This document shows, piece after piece, positions 24,501 through 35,276 of a stretch of 64,000 bases of DNA; position 1 is the stretch's first letter, and every line of letters starts with the position of its first letter. The notes below the pieces were generated by a model. It did not search any database and was not told the DNA's origin. It worked only from the letters and a program-made list of their open reading frames with translations. Both the position numbers and the translations under genes were made by a program. Origin of the DNA: Poa pratensis (Eukaryota; Streptophyta; Magnoliopsida; Poales; Poaceae); contig CAMZMU010000027.1 of assembly GCA_947311845.1 (NCBI GenBank), positions 50,293,601 to 50,357,600 on the forward strand, given 5' to 3'.

Positions 24501-26033
24501 CAGTCCCCGAGATTCGGGTTGAGCAATTGACACTCCACCGAGTTAAAATTGCTCGGCTTGAATCTCAAAAACTTGTCATTTCTCCCATGCTGAGTCCCCG
24601 AGGCCAATGCCGAGTCCCCGGGACTCAATTGGGCCTCGGGTGCTAAAAAGACCTCGGATTTCTTCGAACTGATCTCTCTATTTTTTCAGGAGTGCAACAA
24701 TGCTCGGACAAAGATCTTCAAGAACCTCCTGCTGGATCACAACAGACTGAAGAAGTCTCACCGGACTCTTCTATCCGCAAAGGAGCAGAGCGACAAAGAT
24801 TACGCCTCCAAGTTGAAGACAGCCGAAGATGAAATAGCTCGGCTGCAACAAGAGCTGAACCGGGCTAATGAAGCCAAAACTGCTGTGGAGGACGCTATGA
24901 AGGTCAAAGACCAGGCCGCCGAACAGCAGCAAGAGCTTGCCAAGACCCTGGAGAGCCGCGCCACCTCGGCCGAAGCCGAACTTATCGCCCTCCGAGCTAT
25001 ATCGAAAAGCTGGTTGTCCGAGCTCGCTCGGATTAATCACCAAATGGACAGTAAGTTTCTTTCCCCTTTTCCTTATTTTCTGCCGACCTACACCCCGTGC
25101 CACCGTATGCCTTATTTCAGCGACAGCCTTTTTGTCTTCTTCAGAGAACTTTGAGCACTCCAAGGACAAGGCTATCCGCGAAGTTCAAGCAGCTCGGGCA
25201 AAGAGGGCTGAGACAGAAACCCTCAGCGAAAGCTGGGATATCCAGGACCACCTTGTTGCCCTTAATGCTCGGATCAGGCCGCTCAGGCCATTGGAACCAA
25301 GCTGGTTGATGCTGCCATCGAGGTCCACCGTGCCCTCTGGCCCAAGGTAAGACTCCCACTTGCATCGACGAGCTCGCCACGAAGCTGAAAGGAGCCGAGG
25401 CTAGACTTCGGGAGTGGAGATGCTCATCAGCTCGGGCTGGAGCGGACAAGGCCCTGGTGTTCGTGCTGTCTGGTATGAAGATGTTGAGATCCACACGGTT
25501 ACCTCCCTGCGCAGGGGCTCTCCTTGGAACACCACCCTGATGGCATTGCGAAACGCCAAGCAGCAGCCGACCTCTTTGCTAGTTATGCAAACACCCGGAC
25601 CTTTGATGAGGGCGCCTCTATTCTGAGGATGAAGAGAGCTCGGACGAGGAAGCAGAGTCCGGTGAAGAAGGTTCTGACGGCGAGGAAATTGACTTTGACG
25701 AGCCTGAGAGCTCCAAGGGCAAGGCCGGCAAAACAACCGAGGTGCTGAGATTCTGATGATGACTTCAGCTTCGACGAACCTCCGAACTCCAAGGGCAAGT
25801 CCGGCAAAGCCGTAGCCACCGAGGTGATCTCCCCCGACGTGACGGACACCCCGGCATCCACTCCAACAACCGAGGTTGCTTCCGCGACCGAGGTTGTTCC
25901 TGCGCCCGAGGTTCCTGCTTCCGAGGTCCCTACCACACTTCGGCGACCGAGGTCTCTGGTTCCGAGGCCTGAACTTGTCTCAAGCAAAACATTAAATCCC
26001 CGGTATGCCGGGTGCAGATGTAATAACACTTAA
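21540..26033 (+). pseudogene. Antisense gene: putative-gypsy-type-transposon domain plus coiled coil, multi-exon
   Basis: The gene lies opposite to the retroelement's sense. The leader exon ends at about 21741. Coding exons are about 22108-23033 (ATG 22120), 23136-23568, 23654-24437, 24690-25050 and 25145-25346 onward, with good GT-AG borders. The N-terminal domain has FERGFGLPAGKFF, FGLQPHHLPANAVLQLSAY and SEGYLGLWPS, as in the plant 'putative gypsy type transposon' family (Pfam Transposase_28-like). It also has a PLQARAHKICHMSGRYDPTR motif. Then follow a Ser/Pro/Gln-rich region (poly-Q at about 24010), a coiled coil (ARLQQELNRANEAK, about 24838) and acidic repeats with FDEP.SSKGK. Frame changes near 22250 and 22930 and a stop near 25750 indicate decay. 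Its function is unknown, and it is not a known pol gene. Confidence 0.75.
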
Positions 26034-26079
26034 GTAGTTTGCCTTGCTACCAGTACTATTATCTTGCTATCCGAACCAT

Positions 26080-26490
26080 GCTTTTCTAAGAATTTATGCC
26101 GAACCCTTTTGGAACGAGTCCCCGAGTTCACTTTCGTGTTTACTATACTTGGCATTCTTTGCTCTTGTCTACCATTTTGGCGTTCGACAGTCGAGTCACA
26201 AGATTGTTGTTTATAGCATACAGTACTTAGCAAATGTCGAGGTGTGTTTCAAAATCATCCGACATAAACGAAAGGTAAAGACAGGGGTTAGTAAACGACA
26301 CATGCCGAACTATATTTTTGGACCGAGTCCCCGAGTCCATTTTCATGTTTCCCACGTTTTTTCATCTTTGCTCTTGACTACCATTTCGGCGTTCGTCAGT
26401 CGAGTCACAAGATTAGTTACACAGCATACATTACTTGAAGTTTGAGACGAGGTTCAAAATAGTTCGGCATATGAACGAAATTGACAAACA
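26080..26490. repeat. Tandem duplication (~207-bp period) between integrase remnant and antisense gene
   Basis: Two copies begin near 26080 and 26290 and share words such as CGAGTCCCCGAGT, TTTGCTCTTG, CTACCATTT and CGAGTCACAAGATT. The pair lies between the 3' end of the integrase remnant (minus strand) and the 3' end of the antisense gene (plus strand), that is, in the convergent 3' zone. It is non-coding. Confidence 0.7.
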
Positions 26491-26590
26491 GAAATAAAAC
26501 ACAAGCACAAGAGCGAGGCAGTCCCCGAGCTTCAACCTCGGAGTGCCGACATTTCATTAAGGATTAACCGAGGCACATACATTGCGCCCT

Positions 26591-27212
26591 TCATGAGTAG
26601 AAAGGTCGGAGTAGAGCTATATTCCATGGTCGCCTGACCTCTGATCCGGGGTTGTCCAGCCCATCTTCCCTTGGTTCCTGCGCATCTATTAGATAGTACG
26701 AATCATTGAGCAGAGCTCGGCTCACAATGAACGGTCCCTCCCATGGAGGTGACAACTTGTGCCGACCTTTCTTGCGCTGCACCAGCCTCAGCACCAAATC
26801 TCCCTCGTGAAACACACGAGGGTTGACACTCCGGCTATGATAACGTCGGAGACCTTGTTGGTATATTGCTGACCGAGATGAGGCCAATTCTCTAGCTTCC
26901 TCAAGCAGATCTACTGCATCCTCCCGAGCCTCTTTTGCCTCGGCTTCAGTGTACATTGCCACTCTGGGCGCATCATATTCGATGTCAGTGGGTAGCATAG
27001 CTTCTGCCCCATAGACCATAAAAAATGGCGTATAGCCAGTTGATCGATTTGGCGTGGTCCTTAGACCCCACAGTACTGCTGGTATCTCATCTATCCAACA
27101 CCCCGGTTTTCAGCAGTGGCTCAATGAGCCGAGCCTTGATGCCGGCCAACACTAGAGCATTTGATCTTTCCACTTGTCCATTAGACTCCGGGTGTGCCAC
27201 CGAGGATACATA
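26591..27212 (-). pseudogene. Gypsy integrase C-terminal remnant
   Basis: Minus-strand reading gives AHPESNGQVERSN (end of the integrase catalytic core) joined directly to gag sequence on its upstream side. After a frameshift near 27105 it continues with TGYTPFFMVYGAEAMLP and the chromodomain-proximal GDLVLR...KLSPPWEGPFIV...YYLID region, ending at 26591. Only the last part of integrase remains. The upstream two thirds of pol were deleted. Confidence 0.88.
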
Positions 27213-28759
27213 ATATGTCAGCCAATCTTGCGGCTTGGTGCTCCCGTTGTATGGCTTGGTGTTCCGACCTAACTGGAACTGAGATACTGGCGGTGGTGGA
27301 TCCTTCATGATCCGAGGTCCAAAACACGCCGGACCAGGAGGGCCTTCCTCCTCCAACTGCTCGGACAAGTAGATTCTATCCAGCTTGTTACGAACATCGC
27401 TCGGAGCTAACATCCGAGCCCCTATCCGAGGTCCCAACGCCCCATCCACTCTCTGGTATCCGGCTCGCGCCATGGCCGAGTCTCCATCATCGTATCGGTC
27501 ATCGCATTGACCGACGTTCTGAGGTTGCTGAACATACTCCGGCTCTTGCTGATACTGTTCATGCGGCCGGGGTTGTTGCTGATACCTCGGGGCGGAGGTG
27601 GTTTACATCGGCCAGCCGATGCTGCTCGCCCACCATTCTGATTTCCATGACCGGAGTTACCCCTAGCTCGGTTAGCATTGCCCTGGCCCACCTTCTGCTT
27701 TTCTGCTAACACCGGATCATACCTCTGCAGCTGCTTGTTCTGACCCGAGGTGACACTCCGGGCTCGATCGGCTCCTCCGACGAGGGGAGACGAGGCTTGC
27801 CCCTTGGACACCTGACTAACTGGCCTAGCTGAATAAACCATCTGCGAATCACCAGCCCCTGCTCTGCGGAGAGCCTCATTCTGCTGGTTAGCTACATACA
27901 CTAGTTCATTGACTCGCTTCTGCTGCGCACGCCATGCATCTCCAGTCAACCCGGATAGCTCGGCCCTGCCTGCCTCGGCAGCTCTGAGGTTCTTAGCAGG
28001 GGAACTATACACCGGCCTTCCAGTCGACACGCGACTCTCACTTCTAGCCGAGGTGGTAGGTCGAGCCTCCCTGTTCATCTCATCATTGAGCCCTTTGCCT
28101 CTCTGCCGCACCCCGGCTCCCCTATTTGTATCAGCTGCAACCGGTGTGAAGCCATTCGCTGCATTGTACTCCCGCAGATCTCTATTGAACTCATCTCTGG
28201 CTGCTATCATTGCTACAGACTCCTTTTGCAACAGGACACGCTTCTCCTCTAGCTCGGCCGCAGTCACTACCACGTCTACTCCTGGATCTACAGGGTCTGC
28301 TAGTGTCTCCGCTATCTCTGCTAGGACTGCACCTCGGCCCTGCACCTCGGGGGTACCAGGCAACTCTTTCTCTAGCCTGGGCTTTGCAGCTCTCACCTTA
28401 GCAACAACCTCGGCCGGCTTGGATCTGCTGGCATCTCCTCTGCCAGCGGCGTCAACCGTACCGGTCATCATCACCTCCACGCAGCTCTCGGGGCGAGTGA
28501 TACGCCGACCTCGAGCCGCAAGGAGAGGAGTCTCATCGTCCACGAGCACCTGCTCCGGGTACTCGCGAACAACCTCGACAGCAACATATGTGGCGAAGCT
28601 ACCAAGCATCATGAGGAAGCCATGCTCGGGGAAGGGCTTGTTGGCGAAGCACCCCGCATTGTCGCTGATGAAGGTGAACTCGCCGATCTTGGCGATAAGA
28701 CCAGAAAGAACACGCTCGCCTGAGGCCCGTCCGGACGTAAACTCCCTCCAACACCTCAA
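27213..28759 (-). pseudogene. Gypsy gag, truncated
   Basis: The minus-strand frame begins just inside the PBS and encodes a Glu/Ala/Arg-rich protein (for example EEKRVLLQKESVAMIAARDEF) with a Gln/Asn/Gly-rich middle. After a frame change near 27440 it reaches the gag motif region RNKLDRIYL...PYNGSTKPQDWL. That motif is where the retrotransposon gag domain normally starts its conserved W, and the sequence jumps there to integrase. There is no zinc knuckle. It was chosen as gag from position after the PBS and from the KPQDWL motif. Confidence 0.8.
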
Positions 28760-28792
28760 TCTGCCCCACGGTGGGCGCCAACTGTCGTGGTG

Positions 28793-29944
28793 GGATCACG
28801 GCAGATGCCATAGGTATGGCTAAGATGGGCCGAATGGTCGTTGGGGGAATCCGGGGAGGGTTTATGCACTCAAGAAGTGCATAAGCGAGAACACGCAAGA
28901 AACCGCAAGAACACGAACGAGAAACCAAGAAACCAAGAACACAAAGCACACCATGATGTACCCTGCTTCGGGGCCCTCTTGTGGAGGTAACACCCCTACT
29001 GCAGCACTATCCTACTCGGTGTATATCTCTTGGTGACACGTACAAGCTGCTCCTCAAGCTGTATGATGATACAATGGTGAGAACCTGAGGTAAAAGGTGG
29101 AGCTACACGGGAGGAAGAAGGAACTCCGAGCTAGATCCGAGGTATCTCCGGTGGTTCCGAGGTACCTTTCTCCCTCTCTCTATATCTTTCTCCTCTGTTT
29201 ATCGATCGGTCCGTCCCTCAAGCAGGAGGGGGGTGAAGCCCACTATATAGGCCAGCCGAGTTACCGTTGTGCCCCTCGCTGAACACTGTTGCCATGCCTC
29301 TGCACCGGTCACCATCGTACCTCTGTCAGGGACAAGACGTGGCCTGCCCATCTCCTGCCGCCTAATGGCAGAACTAGCATGTCCCCTCTGACCGAGACAG
29401 GACGTGGCCTGGCAGAGCTACCTCGTAGCCTTTTCCCAGATCTCGCGTGGTCAGCGGTCAGAGACGTACAGCCCCACCGAACCCGGGGCACGCCTCTGCC
29501 AGGCTCCGTGACAGACGCTCCCGCGTCAGGCGCTCTTGTACCAGGCAGGAAGTGACAGGAGCATTGACTCCTGCCCGACCTGCGGCCTCCTGCCTTGGTT
29601 AGCTCGGGTCTTGCTCCCGCTCCTTACCTCGGGTCTTGTACTTAAGAACTGACCACCTCGGACATTACTTCCTTCGGACAGCTTCTCCTGCACTCACCGT
29701 ACAAACCATAGCACCGAGGTAGTTAGGTCGGCTGAACATAGCTCGGATAGTGAACCTCGGCCCAGGCCAACGGGATACCTCGGATCCCTCTGGGCCAAGA
29801 TAGGTCGGCCTTTATATCCTCCAGGTCAAGATGAAGCTCGGACACTCCCAGGCCCAAGCAGGTCGGCCCTTTCCGTACCTCGGCATATCTTTAAACTCAT
29901 CTTTATGCCAAGCCTTGACCCTACCCAGGGGTAGCCCCCCGACA
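28793..29944 (-). repeat. 5' LTR of the Gypsy element (right copy)
   Basis: The 1152-bp copy differs from 19832-20989 by about twenty substitutions and a few small indels, including a duplicated GAAACCAA unit near 28920. On the minus strand it starts TGTCGGGGGG and ends CCACGACA, followed by the PBS. Confidence 0.93.
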
Positions 29945-30990
29945 TTCATTGATTTGGATAAGGCGTATGATAAGATATCACGAAATGTCATGTGGTGGAC
30001 CTTGGAGAAACACAAAGTCCCAACAAAGTACATTACCCTCATTAAGGATATGTATGATATGTTGTGACAAGTATTTGAACAAGTGATGGCGACACTGATG
30101 ACTTTCCAATTAAAATAGGACTACACCATGGGTCAACTTTGAGCCCTTATCTCTTTACTTTGGTGATGGATGAGGTCACAGGGGATATACAAGGAGATAT
30201 CTCATGGTGTATGCTCTTTGCGTATGATGTGGTGCTAATTGACGATAGTCTGGCCGGGGTTAATAGAAAGTTAGAGCTGTGGAGGCGGACTCTAGAATTG
30301 AAAGGTTTTAGGCTTAGTAGAACCAAAACTGAGTACATGCGGTGCAGTTTCAGTTCCAGTAGGCACGAGGAGGAAGAGGTTAGGCTTGATGGACAGGTGG
30401 TACCTGAGAAAGACACCTTCCGATATTTGGGGTCTATGCTCCAAAAGGATGGTGATATCGATGAAGATGTGACTCATCGAATCAAAGCTGGTTGGATGAA
30501 GTGGCACCAAGCTTCTAGCGTCCTCTGTGATAGGAGAGTGCCACATAAGCTAAAAGGAAAATTCTATAGGACGGCGATTCGACCTGCGATGTTGTATGGC
30601 ACAGAATGTTGGCCGACCAAGAGACGACATATCCAACAGTTAGGTGTAGCGGAGATGCGCATGTTGAGATGGATGTGTGGCCACACAAGAAAGGACCGGG
30701 TTAGGAATGATGATATACGTGAGAGAGTTGGGATAGCACCGATTGAAGAGAAGGTTGTCCAACACCGTTTAAGATGGTTTGGTCATATAGAACGTAGGCC
30801 TCCGGAAGCGCCTTTGCATACCAGACGGATAAAGCGGGATGAGAATGTTAAGGGGTCGTGGTAGCCCAAACTGACATGGGAGGAGTCAGTTAAAAGAGAC
30901 CTGAAGGATTGAAATATCACCAAAGAATTAGCCATGGATAGGTCTGCGTGGAAGTTAGTTATCCATGTGCCAGGACCATGACTTGGTTTC
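29945..30990 (+). pseudogene. LINE ORF2 reverse transcriptase, C-terminal part
   Basis: Coding resumes with FIDLDKAYDKI (RT motif A) right after the Gypsy 3' boundary. After stops at about 30064-30135 it continues with LFTLVMDEVT and the catalytic motif C region, which reads MLFAYDVVLIDDS. The usual FADD has its first Asp replaced by Tyr. It continues through the RT thumb and the typical C-terminal W..GH.RR.....I.RRPPEAPL region. The stops and the mutated active site show that it is dead. Confidence 0.9.
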
Positions 30991-31043
30991 GAGATCTTAT
31001 GGGTTTCAACTCTAGCCTACCCAACTTGTTTGGGAATAAAAGG

Positions 31044-31072
31044 CTTTGTTGTTGTTGTTGTTGTTGTTGTTG
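31044..31072 (+). repeat. (TTG)n tail of the LINE
   Basis: About nine TTG/GTT units follow the LINE 3' end GGCTTTG and directly precede the right target-site duplication. This is the microsatellite-type tail expected for plant RTE LINEs instead of poly(A). Confidence 0.9.
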
Positions 31073-31258
31073 GTGGTCATTATTTTTCCACACTCTAATG
31101 ATTGCAACCAAGACTACGCAAACATAGGTGCTTTTTAGTGTATTCATTCAACCATCTACAAAATTCACACATGCATTTTCTTACATAATCTGGCTCGTTC
31201 TCTGAATACAGGTGAGATATAAGCAAGTATACCGTAGAAAAAGTTCACAGATAAATAC

Positions 31259-32652
31259 TGATACGTCTCAAACGTATCTATAATTTCTGATGTTCCATGC
31301 TTATATTATACCAATTGCTACATGTTTTATATACACTTTATATCATTTTTATGCATTTTCTGGGACTAACCTATTAACAAGATGCCACAGTGCCAGTTCC
31401 TATTTTCTGCTGTTTTTTGTGTCAGAAAAGTTGTTCTGGAAATATTCTCGGAATTGGACGAAACAAAAGCCCACGTTCCTATTTTCCCGACACGTACACG
31501 GAGTCCAAAGGGGAGAAGGAGGAGGGCCGTGGGCCGCCCTCACCATGCCATGGCGCGGGTGGGCCCTGGGCCGCGCCGCCACGTGGTGAGGGGCCCACGG
31601 GTCTCCACCGACCATCGTCCTTTCGCCTATATATTGCCCCCGACGCGAAAACCCTAAAATAATCAGTCATATTCCACGAAGAGGTCTGCAGCGCCGCCGC
31701 CATCCAGAAAAAGTTTCGGGGGACAGAATTGTCTGTTCCGGCACGCTGCCGGGACGGGGAATTGCCTCCGGAGTCATCTCCGTCGACTCCACCGCCATCT
31801 TCATCGTCGTTGCTGACTCCCATGATGAGGAGGGAGTAGTTCTCCCCCGAGGCTGAGGGCTCTACCGGTAGCTATGTGGTTTATCTCGCTCCCATGGTGT
31901 GATCTTTATGTGATCATGATCTTTGTAATCTAGTTGAATAAGTAGATGTTACTCTTCATCTATTATGCTACTCAAGTGGTTTTATTAATGTGATCTCCGG
32001 AGTCACCTTGTCCCACGGTGTGAAGATGACAGTGTGCGCACCGTGTGTGGCTCTTAGGCTAAAGTTTGCATAAATACTTATCATGAGTTATAATTTGAGT
32101 TGGATGTCTCCATGTAATTGTGGTGTTTGTTTACTCAGACTTTGAGGTGTGCTTTTGCAGGCTTACGCAATGAATTGGTGTTCGTTATCCAACCGGAGTG
32201 TGGTTCAGAGTAGCATAGTGAAGAGAAGATATTTATGTATTTAATTATGATGTCATTGTAGAGAGTGTCCACTAATGAAAGTATGATCCCTAGGCCTTGT
32301 TTCTAAGCATTGAAACACCGTTTACAACAAGTTCTGCTACATGTTTGCTTGCTGCCATTTTATTTCAGATTGCAATTACCACTTATAATCATCCATATTA
32401 CTTGTATTTCACTATCTCTTCGCCGAACTAGTGCACCTATACATCTGACAAGTGTATTAGGTGTGTTGGGACACAAGAGACTTCTTATATCTTAATTGCA
32501 GGGTTGCTTGAGAGGGATATCTTTGACCTCTACCTCCCCGAGTTCGATAAACCTTGGTTGATTCACTTAAGGGAAACTTGCTGCTGTTCTACAAACCTCT
32601 GCTCTTGGAGGCCCAACACTGTCTACAAGAATAGAAGCGTGCGTAGACATCA
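31259..32652 (+). mobile_element. Solo LTR (Gypsy-type, Triticeae TGATACGTC family)
   Basis: The 1394-bp unit starts TGATACGTCTCAAACGTATC and ends GTAGACATCA. It is flanked by perfect 5-bp TSDs AATAC (31254-31258 and 32653-32657). It contains the LTR landmarks of this abundant family: CCTATATATTG near 31625, CCGCCGCCATCCAG, GATGAGGAGGGAGTAGTTC near 31823 and CTCTTCGCCGAACTAGTGCACC near 32414. There is no internal region or second LTR, so it arose by LTR-LTR recombination. I recognise the family but will not give a family name with certainty. Confidence 0.92.
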
Positions 32653-32657
32653 AATAC

Positions 32658-33476
32658 CCACATCATCTTTCATCTGGCATCCAACAAAGAGACCTATAAC
32701 TCATCATTCCACCCCCCAATTCCCTACCGATTTGTCGTTCATGATTTCAACCATAGCTGCCACCACCACCGATAAGTCGAGCACTACTAACAACAACGGT
32801 GACAACGGCGGCCGATGCGAGAGGCGACATGGGTGTTCCATGTGCAACTAATGTGAGGGTTGTAGAAAGTATTTGAGCTCACCGGCATTGGGTGGCCACC
32901 AGAGGGGCGCGCACGTAGCGTGCAAGTCAAGATGGACTTGAGTCGGGAAATCAGGGATGGAGGTGCTCTCTAGTGCCAGGTGCTTGACGGAGCCAGAGAT
33001 GTGTGTGGAGAGACGTGCAAACTTTGCGTAGGGACGGCTGTTTTCAGTAGAATACGACTCAAGAGAGGAGGATGAAGAGACATGGTGTCGCGTTGCACAG
33101 GCCGCACGACGCTATGGTGAACGCTGGCGACAGAAATAAGAGAGAGAGTTGTCGGGTAGCGTTAGTAGCTCGAGACTCACCACATCTCCTTGTAACAAAA
33201 TTCGAAATGACATGTTTAGATTTCAATTTTTTGAATTAAAACATACAGCTACGTGTACGTATTATACACACTCTAGAACATTTTTTTTTGTATTTTGGTC
33301 TACCCAAATACAATAATTTTGAGGGGAAATGGAGCTATTTTCCTTTTTTACAGCCACAATTTTGTTTTTTATAGATGGGAATTCCTTTTTATTTCACCAA
33401 AAATTATAGGATATGAATAATCATATGTATATATCCAATAGAATTGTTTTCAAACTGAATTTTAAACTATGAACTA
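32658..33476. other. Intergenic sequence, no gene recognised
   Basis: About 0.8 kb of mixed composition. Short open frames are present but lack any recognisable motif, and the 3' half is AT-rich. Confidence 0.5.
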
Positions 33477-33645
33477 TAAATAAATAATGTTAGCTAAGTG
33501 GGGTCTATCGCGAGGTTGACATGTGGGAGAAGAAGAGGTCTCCAATTTTAAGGAGCTTATAAATAAAATAATGTGAGCTAAGTGGGGTCTACCATGACGT
33601 TGACTTGTGGGAGAATGATAGAGCTCCAATTCTAGGGAGCTTAGT
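33477..33645. repeat. Tandem duplication with ~84-bp period
   Basis: AGCTAAGTGGGGTCTA is followed by GTTGAC.TGTGGGAGAA and TCCAATT near 33492, and again near 33576. Each copy ends with GGAGCTTA. It is non-coding. Confidence 0.75.
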
Positions 33646-34083
33646 ATTTAGAGAGATGAGAAAACGACACGAAATAACACCTTAGCATATAATTAACATC
33701 AAGAACAAAGGCTATAACAATGTGAATACAAGTAAAAGAAACTTGAGTTTAAAGATAATCGTGACACGCAGATACAACATTTATTTTGATGTTCACTTCC
33801 TTGCAAGGAATATACTCACCATTGAGAGGTACAGGCCAAACTCGTACCGTAAAACTTTTAAAAACATAATCAGAACCAATACATTAAATTAATACGAAAT
33901 TATCTAGATATAGTAGTTGATAATAGCCCAGAACGAAAAGAATGCGCAAATGAAGCGGTAGCAATGTAAGTTGTCCAAAAGAATGCGCAATAAAATACAA
34001 GAGACGACCAATCGAGCAATACCAAGATCATCGTCAACACCACCGGCCGTACATAAACATCATCCTCGACCGAAGGACCACCA

Positions 34084-34281
34084 TCACCACCGTCCACCTG
34101 CCGAAGGATCACCACCACCACCTCCTCCACCTGCACCACCGGCCATGGCATCAAGAAGTTCTTGTCTTCTCCGGTGCATGATCTTCATTCGTCTCATCTC
34201 AAAACTCTCTATGAGAGTGTCCATGGCATTTGGATCCATCATCGTGAACCGGTTCTCCTCGGTGATTTTGTCGTCCTTCAT
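34084..34281 (-). CDS. Short hypothetical protein, possible gene fragment
   Basis: The 65-residue minus-strand frame has a charged helical segment (DTLIESFEMRRMKIMHRRRQELLDAM) followed by a Gly-rich tail. The helical part resembles the C-terminal tail of plant proteins found as ORF1 in PIF/Harbinger transposons and of NAM-associated proteins, but the similarity is too short to be decisive. It has no recognisable neighbours. It could equally be a chance frame. Confidence 0.25.
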   Translation of the reverse strand: MKDDKITEENRFTMMDPNAMDTLIESFEMRRMKIMHRRRQELLDAMAGGAGGGGGGGDPSAGGRW

Positions 34282-34474
34282 CTCTTGCTCCTCGAGATCG
34301 AGAGAGAGAGGGTTTGCGCTCTGTGAAGTGGTGCTGAAGTTTACTTTGATTCCTTTGGCGTATCTTTCAGTTCACGTTGAATGTGTGCTAGTCTCAGTAA
34401 AGTGTTAATGGTTTCTCAACAAAAGATTAGATGCAATGGTAGCTTTCGGGTGCTATAAAAGTGAGCAAACCTTT

Positions 34475-34670
34475 AGGCCCGTTTGGAAACTTTGGTCTTG
34501 GCCCATTTTTATGAGAGTACCATGTTTTCTAAATAAACTGAAGTATTAAATATTTTGAGTTATTTGGATGCAATGAATAATATGGTTTCAAAACAATCAA
34601 AACTGCATTTTTTGGTCGTATTGGAAGCTTTGGTCTTGACCCATTTTTATCCGGAAACAAGAGACTGAAA
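34475..34670. repeat. Direct repeat, ~146-bp period
   Basis: TTGGAA.CTTTGGTCTTG.CCCATTTTTAT occurs near 34484 and again near 34630. It may be part of a MITE whose second terminus I could not find. Confidence 0.5.
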
Positions 34671-35276
34671 TATTTATCCACTTGACACTCAATTTAGTTT
34701 AATACCATGGTTTTAGACAACGAAGGTCCCAACCTAAGCCTAGATTTTTCTGTGCGGTCGACTCGAAACTAAGGGCCAATCCGCCAATGCCTGCCACATG
34801 GATGCATTTTATCTGCTGAGGCAATCTACTTAACAAGGACCAGGCAAGTCGACATCTAACTAGTTAAAATAGCGGTCTGCATTTTTTGTGTTCCGACAAC
34901 TGCACATTTTGTTTTGTTTTCTCAAGTGAGGATACAACAAATTAAGGGTACCTAACCTGACCAGTGATGAAATTTAAAACTCTGACGCCTTGCGTTAAGG
35001 AGAAATAGTCCGTGGTTTACTTGTGACTACTTGCAAAAGGGGAGTTGCAACTTGCGAATTGAGAAATGCTCCACTTGTAGGTGCACATAACTGACAACTT
35101 GCATTAGATTACTGGTGCTACTATTCACGTCTGTGCAAGAGTGCAACGCACGCACGATGCGCGCGTTCGTGAGGTGGAAATGGCTTTGATCCACCTCGTG
35201 TGGTGATCCACATGTATGTAAAACCTTGCGCCGCACACTTTGGTCCGAGATGGAGTGCACATCAAGACCTCTCTAT

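Larger units (their letters stand above)
19832..29944 (-). mobile_element. Non-autonomous Gypsy-type LTR retrotransposon with an antisense gene
   Basis: LTRs at 19832-20989 (1158 bp) and 28793-29944 (1152 bp) are flanked by the TSD TTCAT at 19827-19831 and 29945-29949. The element runs on the minus strand. The tRNA-type PBS complement (GGTGGGCGCCA) lies just inside the right LTR, and a purine-rich GCTTCGGGGACTAA lies next to the left LTR. The order on the minus strand is 5' LTR (right), gag, a deletion joining gag to the end of integrase, a spacer with a tandem duplication, a gene on the opposite strand, and 3' LTR (left). Protease, RT and RNase H are absent. By eye the LTRs differ at roughly 20-25 sites, about 2%, so the insertion is fairly recent. 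It post-dates the LINE it interrupts. Confidence 0.93.
18917..31072 (+). mobile_element. 5'-truncated RTE-type LINE, split by a Gypsy element
   Basis: A 16-bp target-site duplication, GTGGTCATTATTTTTC, lies at 18901-18916 and 31073-31088. The 3' end is GGGAATAAAAGGCTTTG followed by (TTG)n, the tail type of plant RTE-like LINEs. Without the Gypsy insertion (19832-29944, plus its TTCAT repeat) the LINE is about 2.0 kb and lacks the endonuclease and 5' part. A 34-bp sequence is tandemly duplicated at its very 5' end (18922 and 18956), a common outcome of irregular LINE 5' joining. Confidence 0.92.

Noticed and set aside
27909..28823. Long plus-strand frame (304 codons) opposite the Gypsy gag
   Set aside because: It is the complement of the gag frame. 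It is Ser/Ala-rich with no motif, while the minus strand carries a gag-like protein next to the PBS.
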